Below, piece after piece: positions 14,790 to 22,453 of a stretch of DNA of 25,894 nt. Numbering within the stretch: the stretch's first letter is position 1; each line of letters starts with the position of its first letter. The DNA comes from JBBQKQ01 sp043719155 (GTDB taxonomy: Bacteria > Patescibacteriota > Minisyncoccia > Phycocordibacterales > UBA5272), in NCBI GenBank assembly GCA_043719155.1, contig JAYSUJ010000030.1, forward strand, positions 1 through 25,894. The letters run 5' to 3'. Under the pieces are notes generated by a model. It saw only the letters and a list, made by a program, of their open reading frames with translations. It did no database searches and was not told where the DNA came from. The translations under genes and the position numbers were made by a program.

Positions 14790-15557
14790 ATGAAGTTAGA
14801 ATCAATCGCAAAAATCGGAGCAGGTCTTGCCGCGTCGGCTTTAATTCTGGAGACTTGTGATGCAATAAAGGTGGACATTGCCCCACAACTAAGAAAAAAT
14901 GCCCAACCTACAGAATGGGTTGGATTATTGCACAAAAAAGCTGCACCAAAAGGAGAAATGTTCGAGTCCGCTGTCGGTTCTGTGTGCGATATCGCTACGC
15001 ATACATGTAGGACTTACACTGCTAAAGGAGAAATGTTTGGTGTATCAGAAAGTGTAATTGTGTCGCTTTTAGACAAGGCGTCAAGCGAGGTTTTAAAAGT
15101 TCCAAGTGAAACAAGTAAACACAAAATGGTGGTTTTGCAAGGGCACAATCACACTGCAAAAATTATTGAAAAAGCTAAAGACGTTTTTGGTATAGATTAT
15201 GATGTGGACTATTCAAAAATTTTAACCGGTCCTTCAGGTTTGAGTGACTGCGTGTCCAGAACTTTGTCTACCAAAATTAATCATCAAACTAAAAACGTTT
15301 CTGTTGTTGTCGACCCAGGGGGTGTTTGGCTGTGCAATGCTGACGAAGTATTCCCTGTTTATGACAAGACGAAGCTTCGACTACTCAGAGTTACACTCGC
15401 AAAATTAAGTCAAAATACAAATCCAAAACATAGAATGGATGGTGTAAAATATTTTGAAGGAGAGTTTAAGCGTATAACAGGGATTAAAATTACTTTTTTG
15501 GATAAGGACTTTACAAATCAGGTTTTTTTTGACAAAGTAGAAGTATTATTAAAGTAA
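14790..15557 (+). CDS. Exported protein with possible JAB/MPN (JAMM) motif
   Basis: 255 aa. Signal-like N-terminus (1-25, ending in CDA). Possible JAMM metalloprotease pieces: an upstream Glu (E57 or E81), GHNHT with H119-x-H121, then GPSGLSD with S149 and D153, and VVVDPGGVW (172-180), like the strand after the active site of JAB-domain proteins. The gap between HxH and the SxxD-like part is longer than usual and S-to-D spacing is off by one, so this is a suggestion only. Starts seven bases after the alaS stop; next gene follows after three bases. Cysteines suggest an oxidising location. Confidence 0.5.
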   Translation: MKLESIAKIGAGLAASALILETCDAIKVDIAPQLRKNAQPTEWVGLLHKKAAPKGEMFESAVGSVCDIATHTCRTYTAKGEMFGVSESVIVSLLDKASSEVLKVPSETSKHKMVVLQGHNHTAKIIEKAKDVFGIDYDVDYSKILTGPSGLSDCVSRTLSTKINHQTKNVSVVVDPGGVWLCNADEVFPVYDKTKLRLLRVTLAKLSQNTNPKHRMDGVKYFEGEFKRITGIKITFLDKDFTNQVFFDKVEVLLK

Positions 15558-15560
15558 GTT

Positions 15561-16259
15561 ATGAATAAATTAAATCAACCATCATCAAAGCGAATTTCAA
15601 GAAAGTTTAGTGCTGCTGCAGCTATTGGTTTTGGTTTGTCGGCCCTCACAGGAATTCTTCCTGTGCTAACTGCTGACACCGCAAAGGCTCAATTGGCAGA
15701 CAATAGTTTTCCTGATAAAAAAAACTTACCCGAGAAAACTCAAAAAGATTTAGAGGCTCTTGAAATAATTAAAAAGTTAAAAAATAAGGCATATGAAGCA
15801 AGGGTGGAACTGGAAGATTATATGCAGAACTATCTAGAGTCTGAAATTTTAGCCGGGAAAACAAAAGTAGACTCTGGAGTAAGTAGGGGAGGTTATTTAC
15901 AAAGAGAAAAAGAATTGATTGAGTTTGCTCAGGAATATGGTGCAGCATTGTATTTGTATGAAAACTCTGACGGAGTAAATAAGCGTGGTGGTGATCGATA
16001 TAATTCGGAGTTCGCGCCTGATGTAATGATGAGGGAGTTTGAAGAGAGTTTAGCAACTTTGGTGGACCCACCAGGTGCTGATTTTCCTACAAGAAACCAG
16101 ATCTGGCGAGCAAGAATGGAAGAGTTGGAAAAGTATTTAGCTAGATTTGAAGAGTATCTTATTAAGGAAGGTTTCTTTACAGAGTACAAACCCTATTTAG
16201 CTGGTCAAAGAGGTTTTATGTGTGGTTACTACCCAGCACTCTGTAAGCCCATTAGTTAA
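15561..16259 (+). CDS. Exported protein of unknown function
   Basis: 232 aa, no family recognised. N-terminal signal peptide: basic start, hydrophobic stretch about residues 19-37, then ADTAKA-Q near residue 44. The mature part is mostly charged and helical (about 58-115 and 155-205), without metal or catalytic motifs, and ends with a small Tyr- and Cys-containing segment (last ~25 residues, two Cys). Lies three bases after the preceding exported protein, so both are likely made together from the alaS transcript. Possibly a cell-surface protein; role unknown. Confidence 0.6.
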   Translation: MNKLNQPSSKRISRKFSAAAAIGFGLSALTGILPVLTADTAKAQLADNSFPDKKNLPEKTQKDLEALEIIKKLKNKAYEARVELEDYMQNYLESEILAGKTKVDSGVSRGGYLQREKELIEFAQEYGAALYLYENSDGVNKRGGDRYNSEFAPDVMMREFEESLATLVDPPGADFPTRNQIWRARMEELEKYLARFEEYLIKEGFFTEYKPYLAGQRGFMCGYYPALCKPIS

Positions 16260-16280
16260 ATAAAAAAGTTCTTTCTCCAC

Positions 16281-16308
16281 TTGTGTAACTCCTTAATTCC
16301 TATATACT
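16281..16308 (+). promoter_or_regulatory. Promoter of the baseplate-J-like gene
   Basis: TTGTGT (16281-16286), 16-nt spacer, TATACT (16303-16308). The ~65-nt leader contains a short AAAAGTT/AACTTTT inverted repeat followed by Ts, which could act as a weak attenuator; low confidence. Confidence 0.4.
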
Positions 16309-16380
16309 TAGATACGAAAAGAAAAGTTCAAACTTTTTTGTTATTTATTATTAGAAACTATTTAACTTACAAAAGAAACT

Positions 16381-17640
16381 ATGAGAGATATACAAACCCC
16401 GGGCGGTAGTGGCATAAATTCAAGACCAATCATCCCAGCAGAACAAGCTAAGAGATATGTGGCGCCTCCTAGCCAATTATCACAAAACAAAAGAGAATAT
16501 TTTCAACCACAAAAAAATAATTCTAAAAAGTTTTTGGCTCTAGGTTTATTTTTATCGCTACTTTTAATTTCAGTAATTTTCTTTTTAGCGACTTTTGCTT
16601 TTGATGGAGCGACAATAACGCTAAAGCCGATTAAGAAGGAGACGGGTTTAAACGAGACATATATTGTAAGTGAGTTAGATAGAAAAGATTTGATGCAAAC
16701 CAAAGTTCAGGCTGTTACAGAAAAAATAACTGTGCCAAAAAGGTCTGTTAAAAAAGTTTTCAAAAAAGCAGAAGGTGATGTTTTCCTGTACAATAATTTT
16801 AGTAAAGAAACACAAAAATTTGTAAAAGGTACTAGACTTGCAACGAGTGATGGGAAAATTTTTAAACTAACAGTCACAGTGACAGTGCCTGGGAAAAACG
16901 GGGCAACAGCTAGTACTATAAAAGTGCATGTACAAGCAGACACAGAGGGTGTAGAGTACAACGTTGGTCCAACCAAGTTTACAATCCCCGGTCTAAAAGC
17001 ATCACCAAAATATAAAGACTTTTATGCAGAGTCGACTACAACCATGAAGGGTGGGACGTCTGGAAATTCTAATGAAGTAGGGGACGCTGACCTGCAAAAG
17101 GGTATACAGGATATGAAACAAAAACTTATTGTCAGTGTGCAAGAGAAAGTTGGTTCTGATATACCAGAAGGCTTTAACTACAATAAAGACAATTTGGTTT
17201 TGGTCACTTCAAAAATAGCTAAAATTTCAGAAGATGATGTAACTGCAACTTATGAGCAGTCAGCTACAGGTACTACACTGCTTTTCAAAAAAGAGGAGAT
17301 CGTAAAAAGAATTTTAGAAAAGCAAAATGGAAATGATTTTTCAAAGCCTATGGTTAAAGTTCTAAATACTGATAAGTTGGAAATAAACGTTTCCAACGCA
17401 GCAGAAAGTTTGAACGTAAACTCTCAGATCACTCTCACCATCACAGGCCCAGCTCCTGCTGTCTATTATCCAAACAAACAAGCTATTTTAGAGTATTATG
17501 CCGGGAGAAATGTTTCAGATTTTAACGACATCACAAAAAAGTTTCCATTTATAGACTCAGCTAAGAGGGTTATATATCCATTTTGGAATACTCGATTCCC
17601 GTCTAGTGTAGCGAAAATTAAAGTCGAATTCGAAGAGTAG
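16381..17640 (+). CDS. Single-pass membrane protein, baseplate J-like repeat region
   Basis: 419 aa. A polar N-terminus of about 50 residues, one membrane helix (about 51-73), then a large outside domain. The part ~115-215 (KAEGDVFLYNN...DGKIF...VPG...VQADTEGVEYNVGPTKFTIPG) matches a type often labelled baseplate J/gp47-like in CPR genomes. Such proteins form trimeric wedges in phage tails and contractile systems, but no other tail or sheath gene is in this window, so I read it as a surface protein with a related fold. The C-terminal ~200 residues are a beta-rich domain of unknown type. Own promoter. Confidence 0.65.
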   Translation: MRDIQTPGGSGINSRPIIPAEQAKRYVAPPSQLSQNKREYFQPQKNNSKKFLALGLFLSLLLISVIFFLATFAFDGATITLKPIKKETGLNETYIVSELDRKDLMQTKVQAVTEKITVPKRSVKKVFKKAEGDVFLYNNFSKETQKFVKGTRLATSDGKIFKLTVTVTVPGKNGATASTIKVHVQADTEGVEYNVGPTKFTIPGLKASPKYKDFYAESTTTMKGGTSGNSNEVGDADLQKGIQDMKQKLIVSVQEKVGSDIPEGFNYNKDNLVLVTSKIAKISEDDVTATYEQSATGTTLLFKKEEIVKRILEKQNGNDFSKPMVKVLNTDKLEINVSNAAESLNVNSQITLTITGPAPAVYYPNKQAILEYYAGRNVSDFNDITKKFPFIDSAKRVIYPFWNTRFPSSVAKIKVEFEE

Positions 17641-17659
17641 ACAAATAAAATAAAACGTT

Positions 17660-17665
17660 TATACT
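17660..17665 (+). promoter_or_regulatory. -10 element upstream of infA
   Basis: TATACT, no TG extension. RNA would begin near 17672, 20 bases before the ATG at 17692. Confidence 0.4.
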
Positions 17666-17691
17666 TTAGACCAAACAACACAACTAACATA

Positions 17692-17994
17692 ATGATAAAA
17701 AAACCAACTGGAAATTTTAAAAAGAAAAACACCAATGCCAAGCCGCGCGTTTTTGTAGACCAAAACTCGCCGGAAAACATCGCAAGGCGTGAGAAAGAAG
17801 GTTCAGTGCGAGGGCGAGTAGTAGAAGCCCTGCCAAACGCTCAATTTAAGATTGAGTATGAGGACGGGACCAAAGGGTTGGGCTATTTAGGGGGTAAAAT
17901 GAAAGTGTATAAGATACGTGTTTTGGTGGGAGATATGATAGAGGCTATTGTGGACCCATATTCTAAGAAGGGTCGTATTGTCAAAAGAGGATAA
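17692..17994 (+). CDS. infA: Translation initiation factor IF-1
   Basis: 100 aa versus about 72 in most bacteria. IF-1 binds the ribosomal A site during initiation. The OB-fold (about 37-99) is clear: VRGRVVEALPNAQFKIEYED, then GGKMKVYKIRVLVGDMIEA and the end KKGRIVKRG. The extra length is a Lys/Arg/Pro-rich N-terminal extension of about 35 residues. The ATG at 17692 is supported by a -10 at 17660; an internal start is not excluded, but I see no better one. Ribosomal genes follow after 110 bases under their own promoter. Confidence 0.92.
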   Translation: MIKKPTGNFKKKNTNAKPRVFVDQNSPENIARREKEGSVRGRVVEALPNAQFKIEYEDGTKGLGYLGGKMKVYKIRVLVGDMIEAIVDPYSKKGRIVKRG

Positions 17995-18007
17995 ATAGGT
18001 TATAATG

Positions 18008-18037
18008 TTGACACTAATTTTCGCGTGATTTTATAAT
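18008..18037 (+). promoter_or_regulatory. Consensus promoter of the ribosomal protein / rpoA operon
   Basis: TTGACA (18008-18013), 18-nt spacer, TATAAT (18032-18037): both hexamers match the consensus exactly. A second TATAAT at 18001-18006 could be an alternative -10. The leader from about 18044 to 18104 is AT-rich with no obvious ribosomal-protein binding structure. Confidence 0.85.
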
Positions 18038-18104
18038 TGTTTTTTCAGTTGTAAGCAATTTCGCAAAAGTTATTTGAATTTATTAAAAATTAAAATTATC
18101 AACT

Positions 18105-18218
18105 ATGAAAGTTAGGTCATCAATAAAAAAAATCTGTAGTAATTGTCAACTTGTTAAACGTCGAGGTGTTTTGCGAGTAATTTGCAAAAATCCAAAATGT
18201 AAACAAAGACAAGGATAG
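18105..18218 (+). CDS. rpmJ: 50S ribosomal protein L36
   Basis: 37 aa, full length. MKVRSSIKKICSNCQLVKRR, then GVLRVICKNP and KCKQRQG. The zinc ribbon has C11, C14, C27 and C32: the fourth ligand is usually His, here Cys. First gene of the ribosomal operon; start fixed by alignment with the family. Confidence 0.95.
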   Translation: MKVRSSIKKICSNCQLVKRRGVLRVICKNPKCKQRQG

Positions 18219-18230
18219 GAAAACAAAAAT

Positions 18231-18611
18231 ATGAGAATCTCAGGTATAAATATTCCAGAAAACAAAAGAATTGAAATCGGCCTCTCTTACTTGTATGGTA
18301 TTGGTAGAAAAAACGCCGCAACAATGCTCTTAGCAGCAGGTGTTGACGGTAGTAAGAAACCAAAAGACATAACGCAAGAAGAGGAAAATTCACTTCGTAG
18401 AGAAATTGAAAAAGTAAAGATCGAAGGAGACTTGAAGCGAGAAATTGCATCTAATGTTAAAAGACATAAAGATATTAAAACTTACCGTGGTGTAAGACAT
18501 TTAAGAAAATTACCAGTAAGAGGACAACGTACAAAAACAAATTCCAGAACTGTTCGTGGAAATGTTCGTAAAACAATGGGGTCAGGACGTAAGAAAGTTG
18601 AAAAAACCTAA
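18231..18611 (+). CDS. rpsM: 30S ribosomal protein S13
   Basis: 126 aa. Head protein of the small subunit that contacts P-site tRNA and L5. Starts MRISGINIPENKRIEIGLSY as in the family; the helix-two-turn-helix GIGRKNA (about 24-30) and the tRNA-contact end LPVRGQRTKTNSRTVRG are present. Twelve bases after rpmJ, with an AGGA in the gap (18217-18220) that could serve as ribosome-binding site. Confidence 0.97.
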   Translation: MRISGINIPENKRIEIGLSYLYGIGRKNAATMLLAAGVDGSKKPKDITQEEENSLRREIEKVKIEGDLKREIASNVKRHKDIKTYRGVRHLRKLPVRGQRTKTNSRTVRGNVRKTMGSGRKKVEKT

Positions 18612-18645
18612 AAATTAATTAAATCTAAAATAAACATAAAATAAT

Positions 18646-19080
18646 ATGGGAAAAAAAAGAATAATTAAAAAGTCAGGTTCTTCACAAGACTTGGGTCTGA
18701 GAAATAGAGCTTTGGCAAGACTTACCAAGAAAAAAATCGTTTCTGGTAAATTGTATGTAGAAGCTACTTATAACAACACCAAAGTTTCATTAACAGACAA
18801 AGTTGGAAATGTAATAATTTGGTCTTCTTGTGGAGCCCTTGGTTTTAAGGGTGCTAAAAAGGGAACTCCTTTTGCAGCTGCAAAAGTTGGTGAACTTGTT
18901 GGTGAGAAAGCTGTAACAGCTGGTGTAAAAGATGTAGATGTGGTTATTACTGGAGTTGGTTCAGGTCGTGAATCAGCGGTTAGATCATTTATTGCACATG
19001 GTATCGAGGTTAACTCTATAGAAGACCGAACTCCAGTTGCACACAATGGTCCAAAGCCGAAAAATCCACGTCGTATCTAG
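18646..19080 (+). CDS. rpsK: 30S ribosomal protein S11
   Basis: 144 aa, close to the usual length. Small-subunit platform protein. Seen: the ATYNNTKVSLTD strand (about 40-51), GAKKGTPFAAA (about 69-79), GVGSGRESAVRSF (about 104-116) and the end DRTPVAHNGPKPKNPRRI; most bacteria have HNGCRPPK here, so the last turn diverges. Third in the operon. No Shine-Dalgarno in the AT-only spacer before the ATG. Confidence 0.96.
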   Translation: MGKKRIIKKSGSSQDLGLRNRALARLTKKKIVSGKLYVEATYNNTKVSLTDKVGNVIIWSSCGALGFKGAKKGTPFAAAKVGELVGEKAVTAGVKDVDVVITGVGSGRESAVRSFIAHGIEVNSIEDRTPVAHNGPKPKNPRRI

Positions 19081-19103
19081 TTTAAATATTTAAATATAAA
19101 TAT

Positions 19104-19706
19104 ATGACAAGAATAAAATGTAGAACATGTCGTCGTGTAGGAGAAAGTATTTGTGGGCGTGAAAAGTGTGCTTTTAAAAAGCGACCTTTTGCCCCAGGAA
19201 GACTTGATTCTGAAAGAAAACACAAATCAAATAAATCTGAATTCGGAGAACAACTTCGTGACAAACAAAAATTGCGTATTGCCTATGGTCTTCGAGAGAA
19301 GCAGTTTGCAGCTTACATAAACAAGGCTATAAACATGAAAGGGGTGAACACACAAGAAATGATTTTCACTCTGTTAGAGTCTCGTTTAGACAATGCGGTG
19401 TTTAGAGCTGGAGTTGCAAATACAAGAGCTCTTTCTCGTCAATTAGTTTCCCACGGTCACATAACTGTGAATGGCAAAAAAATGACCATTCCATCTTATA
19501 CCGTAGAAGCTGGAGATGTAATATCTGTTCGTGAGGGCAGTAAAACATCAAATTACTTTGTAAAACTTGCAGAGAAATTTGAACCAACTTTACCAGGATG
19601 GTTAACTGGAGACGTAAAAAAGATGTCTTTCACTGTTAAAAGTTTGCCAAGAGAGCTAGATAAAACTGTAAATTATCAAACGATTGTAGAGTTCTACAGT
19701 AGATAA
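19104..19706 (+). CDS. rpsD: 30S ribosomal protein S4 (zinc form)
   Basis: 200 aa. Nucleates 30S assembly. The N-terminus retains four cysteines (C6, C9, C17, C22), the C+ form that binds zinc. The S4 RNA-binding domain follows (about 91-150: LLESRLDNAVFRAG, LVSHGHITVNGKK, DVISVREGSK) and an FEPTLPGWL segment. Upstream spacer is AT-only without Shine-Dalgarno. Confidence 0.96.
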   Translation: MTRIKCRTCRRVGESICGREKCAFKKRPFAPGRLDSERKHKSNKSEFGEQLRDKQKLRIAYGLREKQFAAYINKAINMKGVNTQEMIFTLLESRLDNAVFRAGVANTRALSRQLVSHGHITVNGKKMTIPSYTVEAGDVISVREGSKTSNYFVKLAEKFEPTLPGWLTGDVKKMSFTVKSLPRELDKTVNYQTIVEFYSR

Positions 19707-19748
19707 GTAGAGTAAAATAAGTAGATTATTAAAAATATAAATAATATT

Positions 19749-20708
19749 ATGCAAAACAAAAACATACTTTTACCTTCTGTTCCTCATGTAGTAGAGGAAA
19801 CTGGCAACAAAGCAATATTCGAGATTGAAAATTTATATCCTGGTTATGGACATACTTTAGGAAACTCTTTGAGAAGAATTATCCACTCTTCTATTCCAGG
19901 GGTTTCTATAACTTCTCTTAAAATTGAAGGTGTACAGCATGAATTTTCTACTGTTGATGGTTTGGTTGAAGATGTAATAACTTTGATCTTGCATCTAAAA
20001 AGAGTTAACTTCAAAATGACTGGTGATGACGCTCAAGTGTTGACACTGTCTGTTTCTGGTATTAAAAAAGTATTTGCAAAAGATATTACTTGTCCATCTC
20101 AGGTGGAAGTGATAAACGGAGACGAATACATTTGTGAATTATCTGCTAAGAATGCTAAAATAGAAATAGAAATTACTGTTGAAAAGGGTATTGGTTACAT
20201 GTCTAAAACTGCTCGCATGAAAAATGAAAAAACTCCCATTGGCTCTATAGCCTTGGATGCAGATTTCACTCCTATCCGTCGTGTAAAATACGAGGTAGAA
20301 GACATGCGCGTTGGTGACCGTACTGACTATAACAAACTTGTTTTGTTTATAGAAACAGATGGAACCGTAACGCCAAGAGAAGCTTTTACTCACTCTGTAG
20401 AGGTTATGATTGCACAACTACAAATCCTAACTACTGTCGGAGAGAAAAAAGTTAAACTCGAAACTTTTGCAAAAAAAGAAATTGAACTGGTGGAGACAGA
20501 CGAAGACGAAGTTAAAAAAACTAAAATCGACGACCTTAACCTTTCTTCAAGAACAGTAAATGCACTTTTGATGGCTGGCATAAAGTCAGTGGCAGGTATT
20601 GTCAGAAAAACAGAAGCTGACTTGGGCGAAGTCGAAGGACTTGGGGCAAAAGCGGTCGAGGAAATAAAAGAAGCTATAGAAAAACTTGGACTAAGTTTAA
20701 AAGCTTAA
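19749..20708 (+). CDS. rpoA: RNA polymerase alpha subunit
   Basis: 319 aa, normal length. N-terminal domain: FEIENLYPGYGHTLGNSLRR (about 25-44) is the dimerisation/beta-binding signature, and TPIRRVKYEVEDMRVGDRTD (about 177-196) is typical. The C-terminal domain (about 254-316: LNLSSRTVNALLMAGI...LGEVEGLGAKAVEEI) is the helix-hairpin-helix unit that binds UP elements and activators. Usual place between rpsD and rplQ. Confidence 0.97.
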   Translation: MQNKNILLPSVPHVVEETGNKAIFEIENLYPGYGHTLGNSLRRIIHSSIPGVSITSLKIEGVQHEFSTVDGLVEDVITLILHLKRVNFKMTGDDAQVLTLSVSGIKKVFAKDITCPSQVEVINGDEYICELSAKNAKIEIEITVEKGIGYMSKTARMKNEKTPIGSIALDADFTPIRRVKYEVEDMRVGDRTDYNKLVLFIETDGTVTPREAFTHSVEVMIAQLQILTTVGEKKVKLETFAKKEIELVETDEDEVKKTKIDDLNLSSRTVNALLMAGIKSVAGIVRKTEADLGEVEGLGAKAVEEIKEAIEKLGLSLKA

Positions 20709-20745
20709 GTACAAATTATAAATTACTAGAATAATTATCAACATT

Positions 20746-21099
20746 ATGTTACACGCAAAAAATGCAAGAAAATTTGGTCGAGTGAAATCAGTTAGAAACG
20801 CACTTTTAAAAGGGTTGGCGGTTTCTCTGATCAAGCACGGAAAAATCCAAACAACAGAAGCAAAAGCTAAGTCACTAAGAACTTTCATAGAGCCATTGGT
20901 TACAAAAGCAAAGCTTGCTACCGTTGAAAGTCGCCGTCTTATATCTTCTAGACTTGACAACAATGATTCTGAAACCAAGAAATTGGTAGACGTTATTGCT
21001 CCAAAGTATAAAGATGTAGCTGGTGGTTACACAAGAATAATCAAAACTAAAACCAGACTTAAAGACTCAGCTAAAATGGCTGTGATTGAGTTTGTTTAA
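20746..21099 (+). CDS. rplQ: 50S ribosomal protein L17
   Basis: 117 aa, full length. Large-subunit protein near the exit tunnel. Seen: SVRNALLKGLAVSLIKHGKI (residues 15-34) and TTEAKAKSLRTFIEPLVTKAK (residues 36-56), both family signatures; the end has GGYTRIIKTKTRLKDSAKMAVIEFV. Directly after rpoA as usual. Confidence 0.96.
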   Translation: MLHAKNARKFGRVKSVRNALLKGLAVSLIKHGKIQTTEAKAKSLRTFIEPLVTKAKLATVESRRLISSRLDNNDSETKKLVDVIAPKYKDVAGGYTRIIKTKTRLKDSAKMAVIEFV

Positions 21100-21113
21100 A
21101 GTTAAGAAAATAT

Positions 21114-21494
21114 ATGAAAGAAGAAAATACAAAGGCACACTTGTCCCCAGAGACAAAGATTATTGACGCAACTGGTAAAAGTTTAGGAAGACTTTCAACA
21201 GAGGTAGCTGCAATATTGTTGGCAAAAAATTCTGCGAGTTTTGCAAAAAACTTTGCAGCCAAAGTTATTGTAAAAGTTCAAAATGCTGCCAAGTTAAAAG
21301 TAACTGGTAGCAAGATGAAACAAAAAACTCATAAAAGATTCTCACTTTACCCAGGTGGTTTGAAAACACCATCTTGGTCAGATGTGGCAACAAAAAAAGG
21401 TTATGCAGAACTAGTGAGACATGCTGTAGAAGGCATGCTCCCAAAAAATTCTTTGCAAAAAGAAAGAATGAAAAATCTTAAAATTTCAGAATAA
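21114..21494 (+). CDS. rplM: 50S ribosomal protein L13, slightly short
   Basis: 126 aa versus about 142. Early-assembly large-subunit protein. Seen: KIIDATGKSLGRLSTEVAAIL (about residues 15-35), KVTGSKMKQKTHKRFSLYPGG (about 63-83), and AVEGMLPKNSLQKERMKNLK (about 104-123). The central loop is shortened. Followed by rpsI after 14 bases. Confidence 0.94.
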   Translation: MKEENTKAHLSPETKIIDATGKSLGRLSTEVAAILLAKNSASFAKNFAAKVIVKVQNAAKLKVTGSKMKQKTHKRFSLYPGGLKTPSWSDVATKKGYAELVRHAVEGMLPKNSLQKERMKNLKISE

Positions 21495-21508
21495 TATCAG
21501 TAAAATAT

Positions 21509-21940
21509 ATGGTAACAAAAGAAACAAAAGTAAAAAAGGAAGCAAGTACTGAGAGATATTTCGAAGCTGTAGGACGACGTAAAACAGCCTCTGCCAGAGT
21601 TCGTATAACTCCTGCTACAAAAGCCTCTTTTTTGATAAATGAAAAATCTCTCGAAGATTATTTTCAAACTGAAGAAAGACAAATGATAGTACACAGTGCT
21701 CAAAAAGCAGCTGGTATAGATCAAAAGTTTTTAACCACTATTCATGTGGAGGGTGGAGGAATTCATGCTCAAGCTGAAGCGGTAAGACATGGTATCTCTC
21801 GAGCTATTATGGCTTATGATGCCAACTTGCGTGGAGCTCTTAAAAAAGCAGGAATGCTTAAAAGAGATTCTCGTGAAGTGGAAAGAAAGAAACCAGGTCT
21901 TAAAAAAGCTCGAAAAAGTCCCACCTGGAGTAAGCGTTAA
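21509..21940 (+). CDS. rpsI: 30S ribosomal protein S9
   Basis: 143 aa. Its C-terminal tail contacts P-site tRNA. Seen: YFEAVGRRKTASARVRI (about 12-28), HVEGGGIHAQAEAVRHGISRA (about 77-97), and the basic end KKPGLKKARKSPTWSKR, which is the family tail ending in the SKR that reaches the decoding site. Last gene of the operon; a strong terminator follows 25 bases after the stop. Confidence 0.96.
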   Translation: MVTKETKVKKEASTERYFEAVGRRKTASARVRITPATKASFLINEKSLEDYFQTEERQMIVHSAQKAAGIDQKFLTTIHVEGGGIHAQAEAVRHGISRAIMAYDANLRGALKKAGMLKRDSREVERKKPGLKKARKSPTWSKR

Positions 21941-21965
21941 TTTTCGAAATAAAATTAATTACACG

Positions 21966-22000
21966 AAACAAAAACAGTCTGCAAAGACTGTTTTTGTTTT
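21966..22000 (+). terminator. Intrinsic terminator of the ribosomal operon
   Basis: About 15-bp stem from 21966-21980 pairing with 21985-21999 around a GCAA tetraloop; the 3' arm is itself T-rich. It runs into the -35 of the next promoter (21999). Confidence 0.88.
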
Positions 22001-22027
22001 GACTTAATTTTTTCTCTTTGCTACACT
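21999..22027 (+). promoter_or_regulatory. Promoter giving a leaderless mRNA for the coiled-coil gene
   Basis: TTGACT (21999-22004), 17-nt spacer, TACACT (22022-22027), with TGC before the -10. The ATG at 22034 is seven bases past the -10. Confidence 0.75.
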
Positions 22028-22033
22028 TTTAAC

Positions 22034-22435
22034 ATGAAAAAGGTAATACTGAAGAAACAGGCTAAAAAGTCAAAAGCTAATAAAGCTAGCTTGTTGGATG
22101 TTCTGCTGGAAGTAAAAAAACTTGGGGTAGATTTAGAGAATTTATCAAAAAAAACTTCAGAAGAATTTCAGGTTGCCGCACAAAATTTAGAAAGTTTGGC
22201 TATAAGTACGGCTAAAGGTTTTGCAGACGCAGACAGAAAACATGAAGAATTTAAAAGTGAAACTAAAGATAATTTTTCTATAGTAAATTCTAAAGTTTCA
22301 AATATAATTTTGGAGCAAGAGAGGTTACGAAATAAACAGGAAGCCCAAAACGATAAAGTTAATAATGTTCTCTACTTTGGACAGGAAGTAAGAAGGTTAG
22401 AAGAGAGAGTGGAAAAATTAGAAAATAAAAATTAA
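22034..22435 (+). CDS. Small coiled-coil protein of unknown function
   Basis: 133 aa. A basic N-terminus (residues 1-19, many Lys) followed by a nearly unbroken charged helix (about 20-130) with repeated hydrophobic heptad positions, ending in VRRLEERVEKLENK. No membrane segment or catalytic motif. I recall such proteins as common in Parcubacteria-like genomes; their role is unknown. Gene 18 bases ahead of glutamate dehydrogenase and probably on the same transcript. Confidence 0.7.
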   Translation: MKKVILKKQAKKSKANKASLLDVLLEVKKLGVDLENLSKKTSEEFQVAAQNLESLAISTAKGFADADRKHEEFKSETKDNFSIVNSKVSNIILEQERLRNKQEAQNDKVNNVLYFGQEVRRLEERVEKLENKN

Positions 22436-22453
22436 AATAAATATATCACAAAT

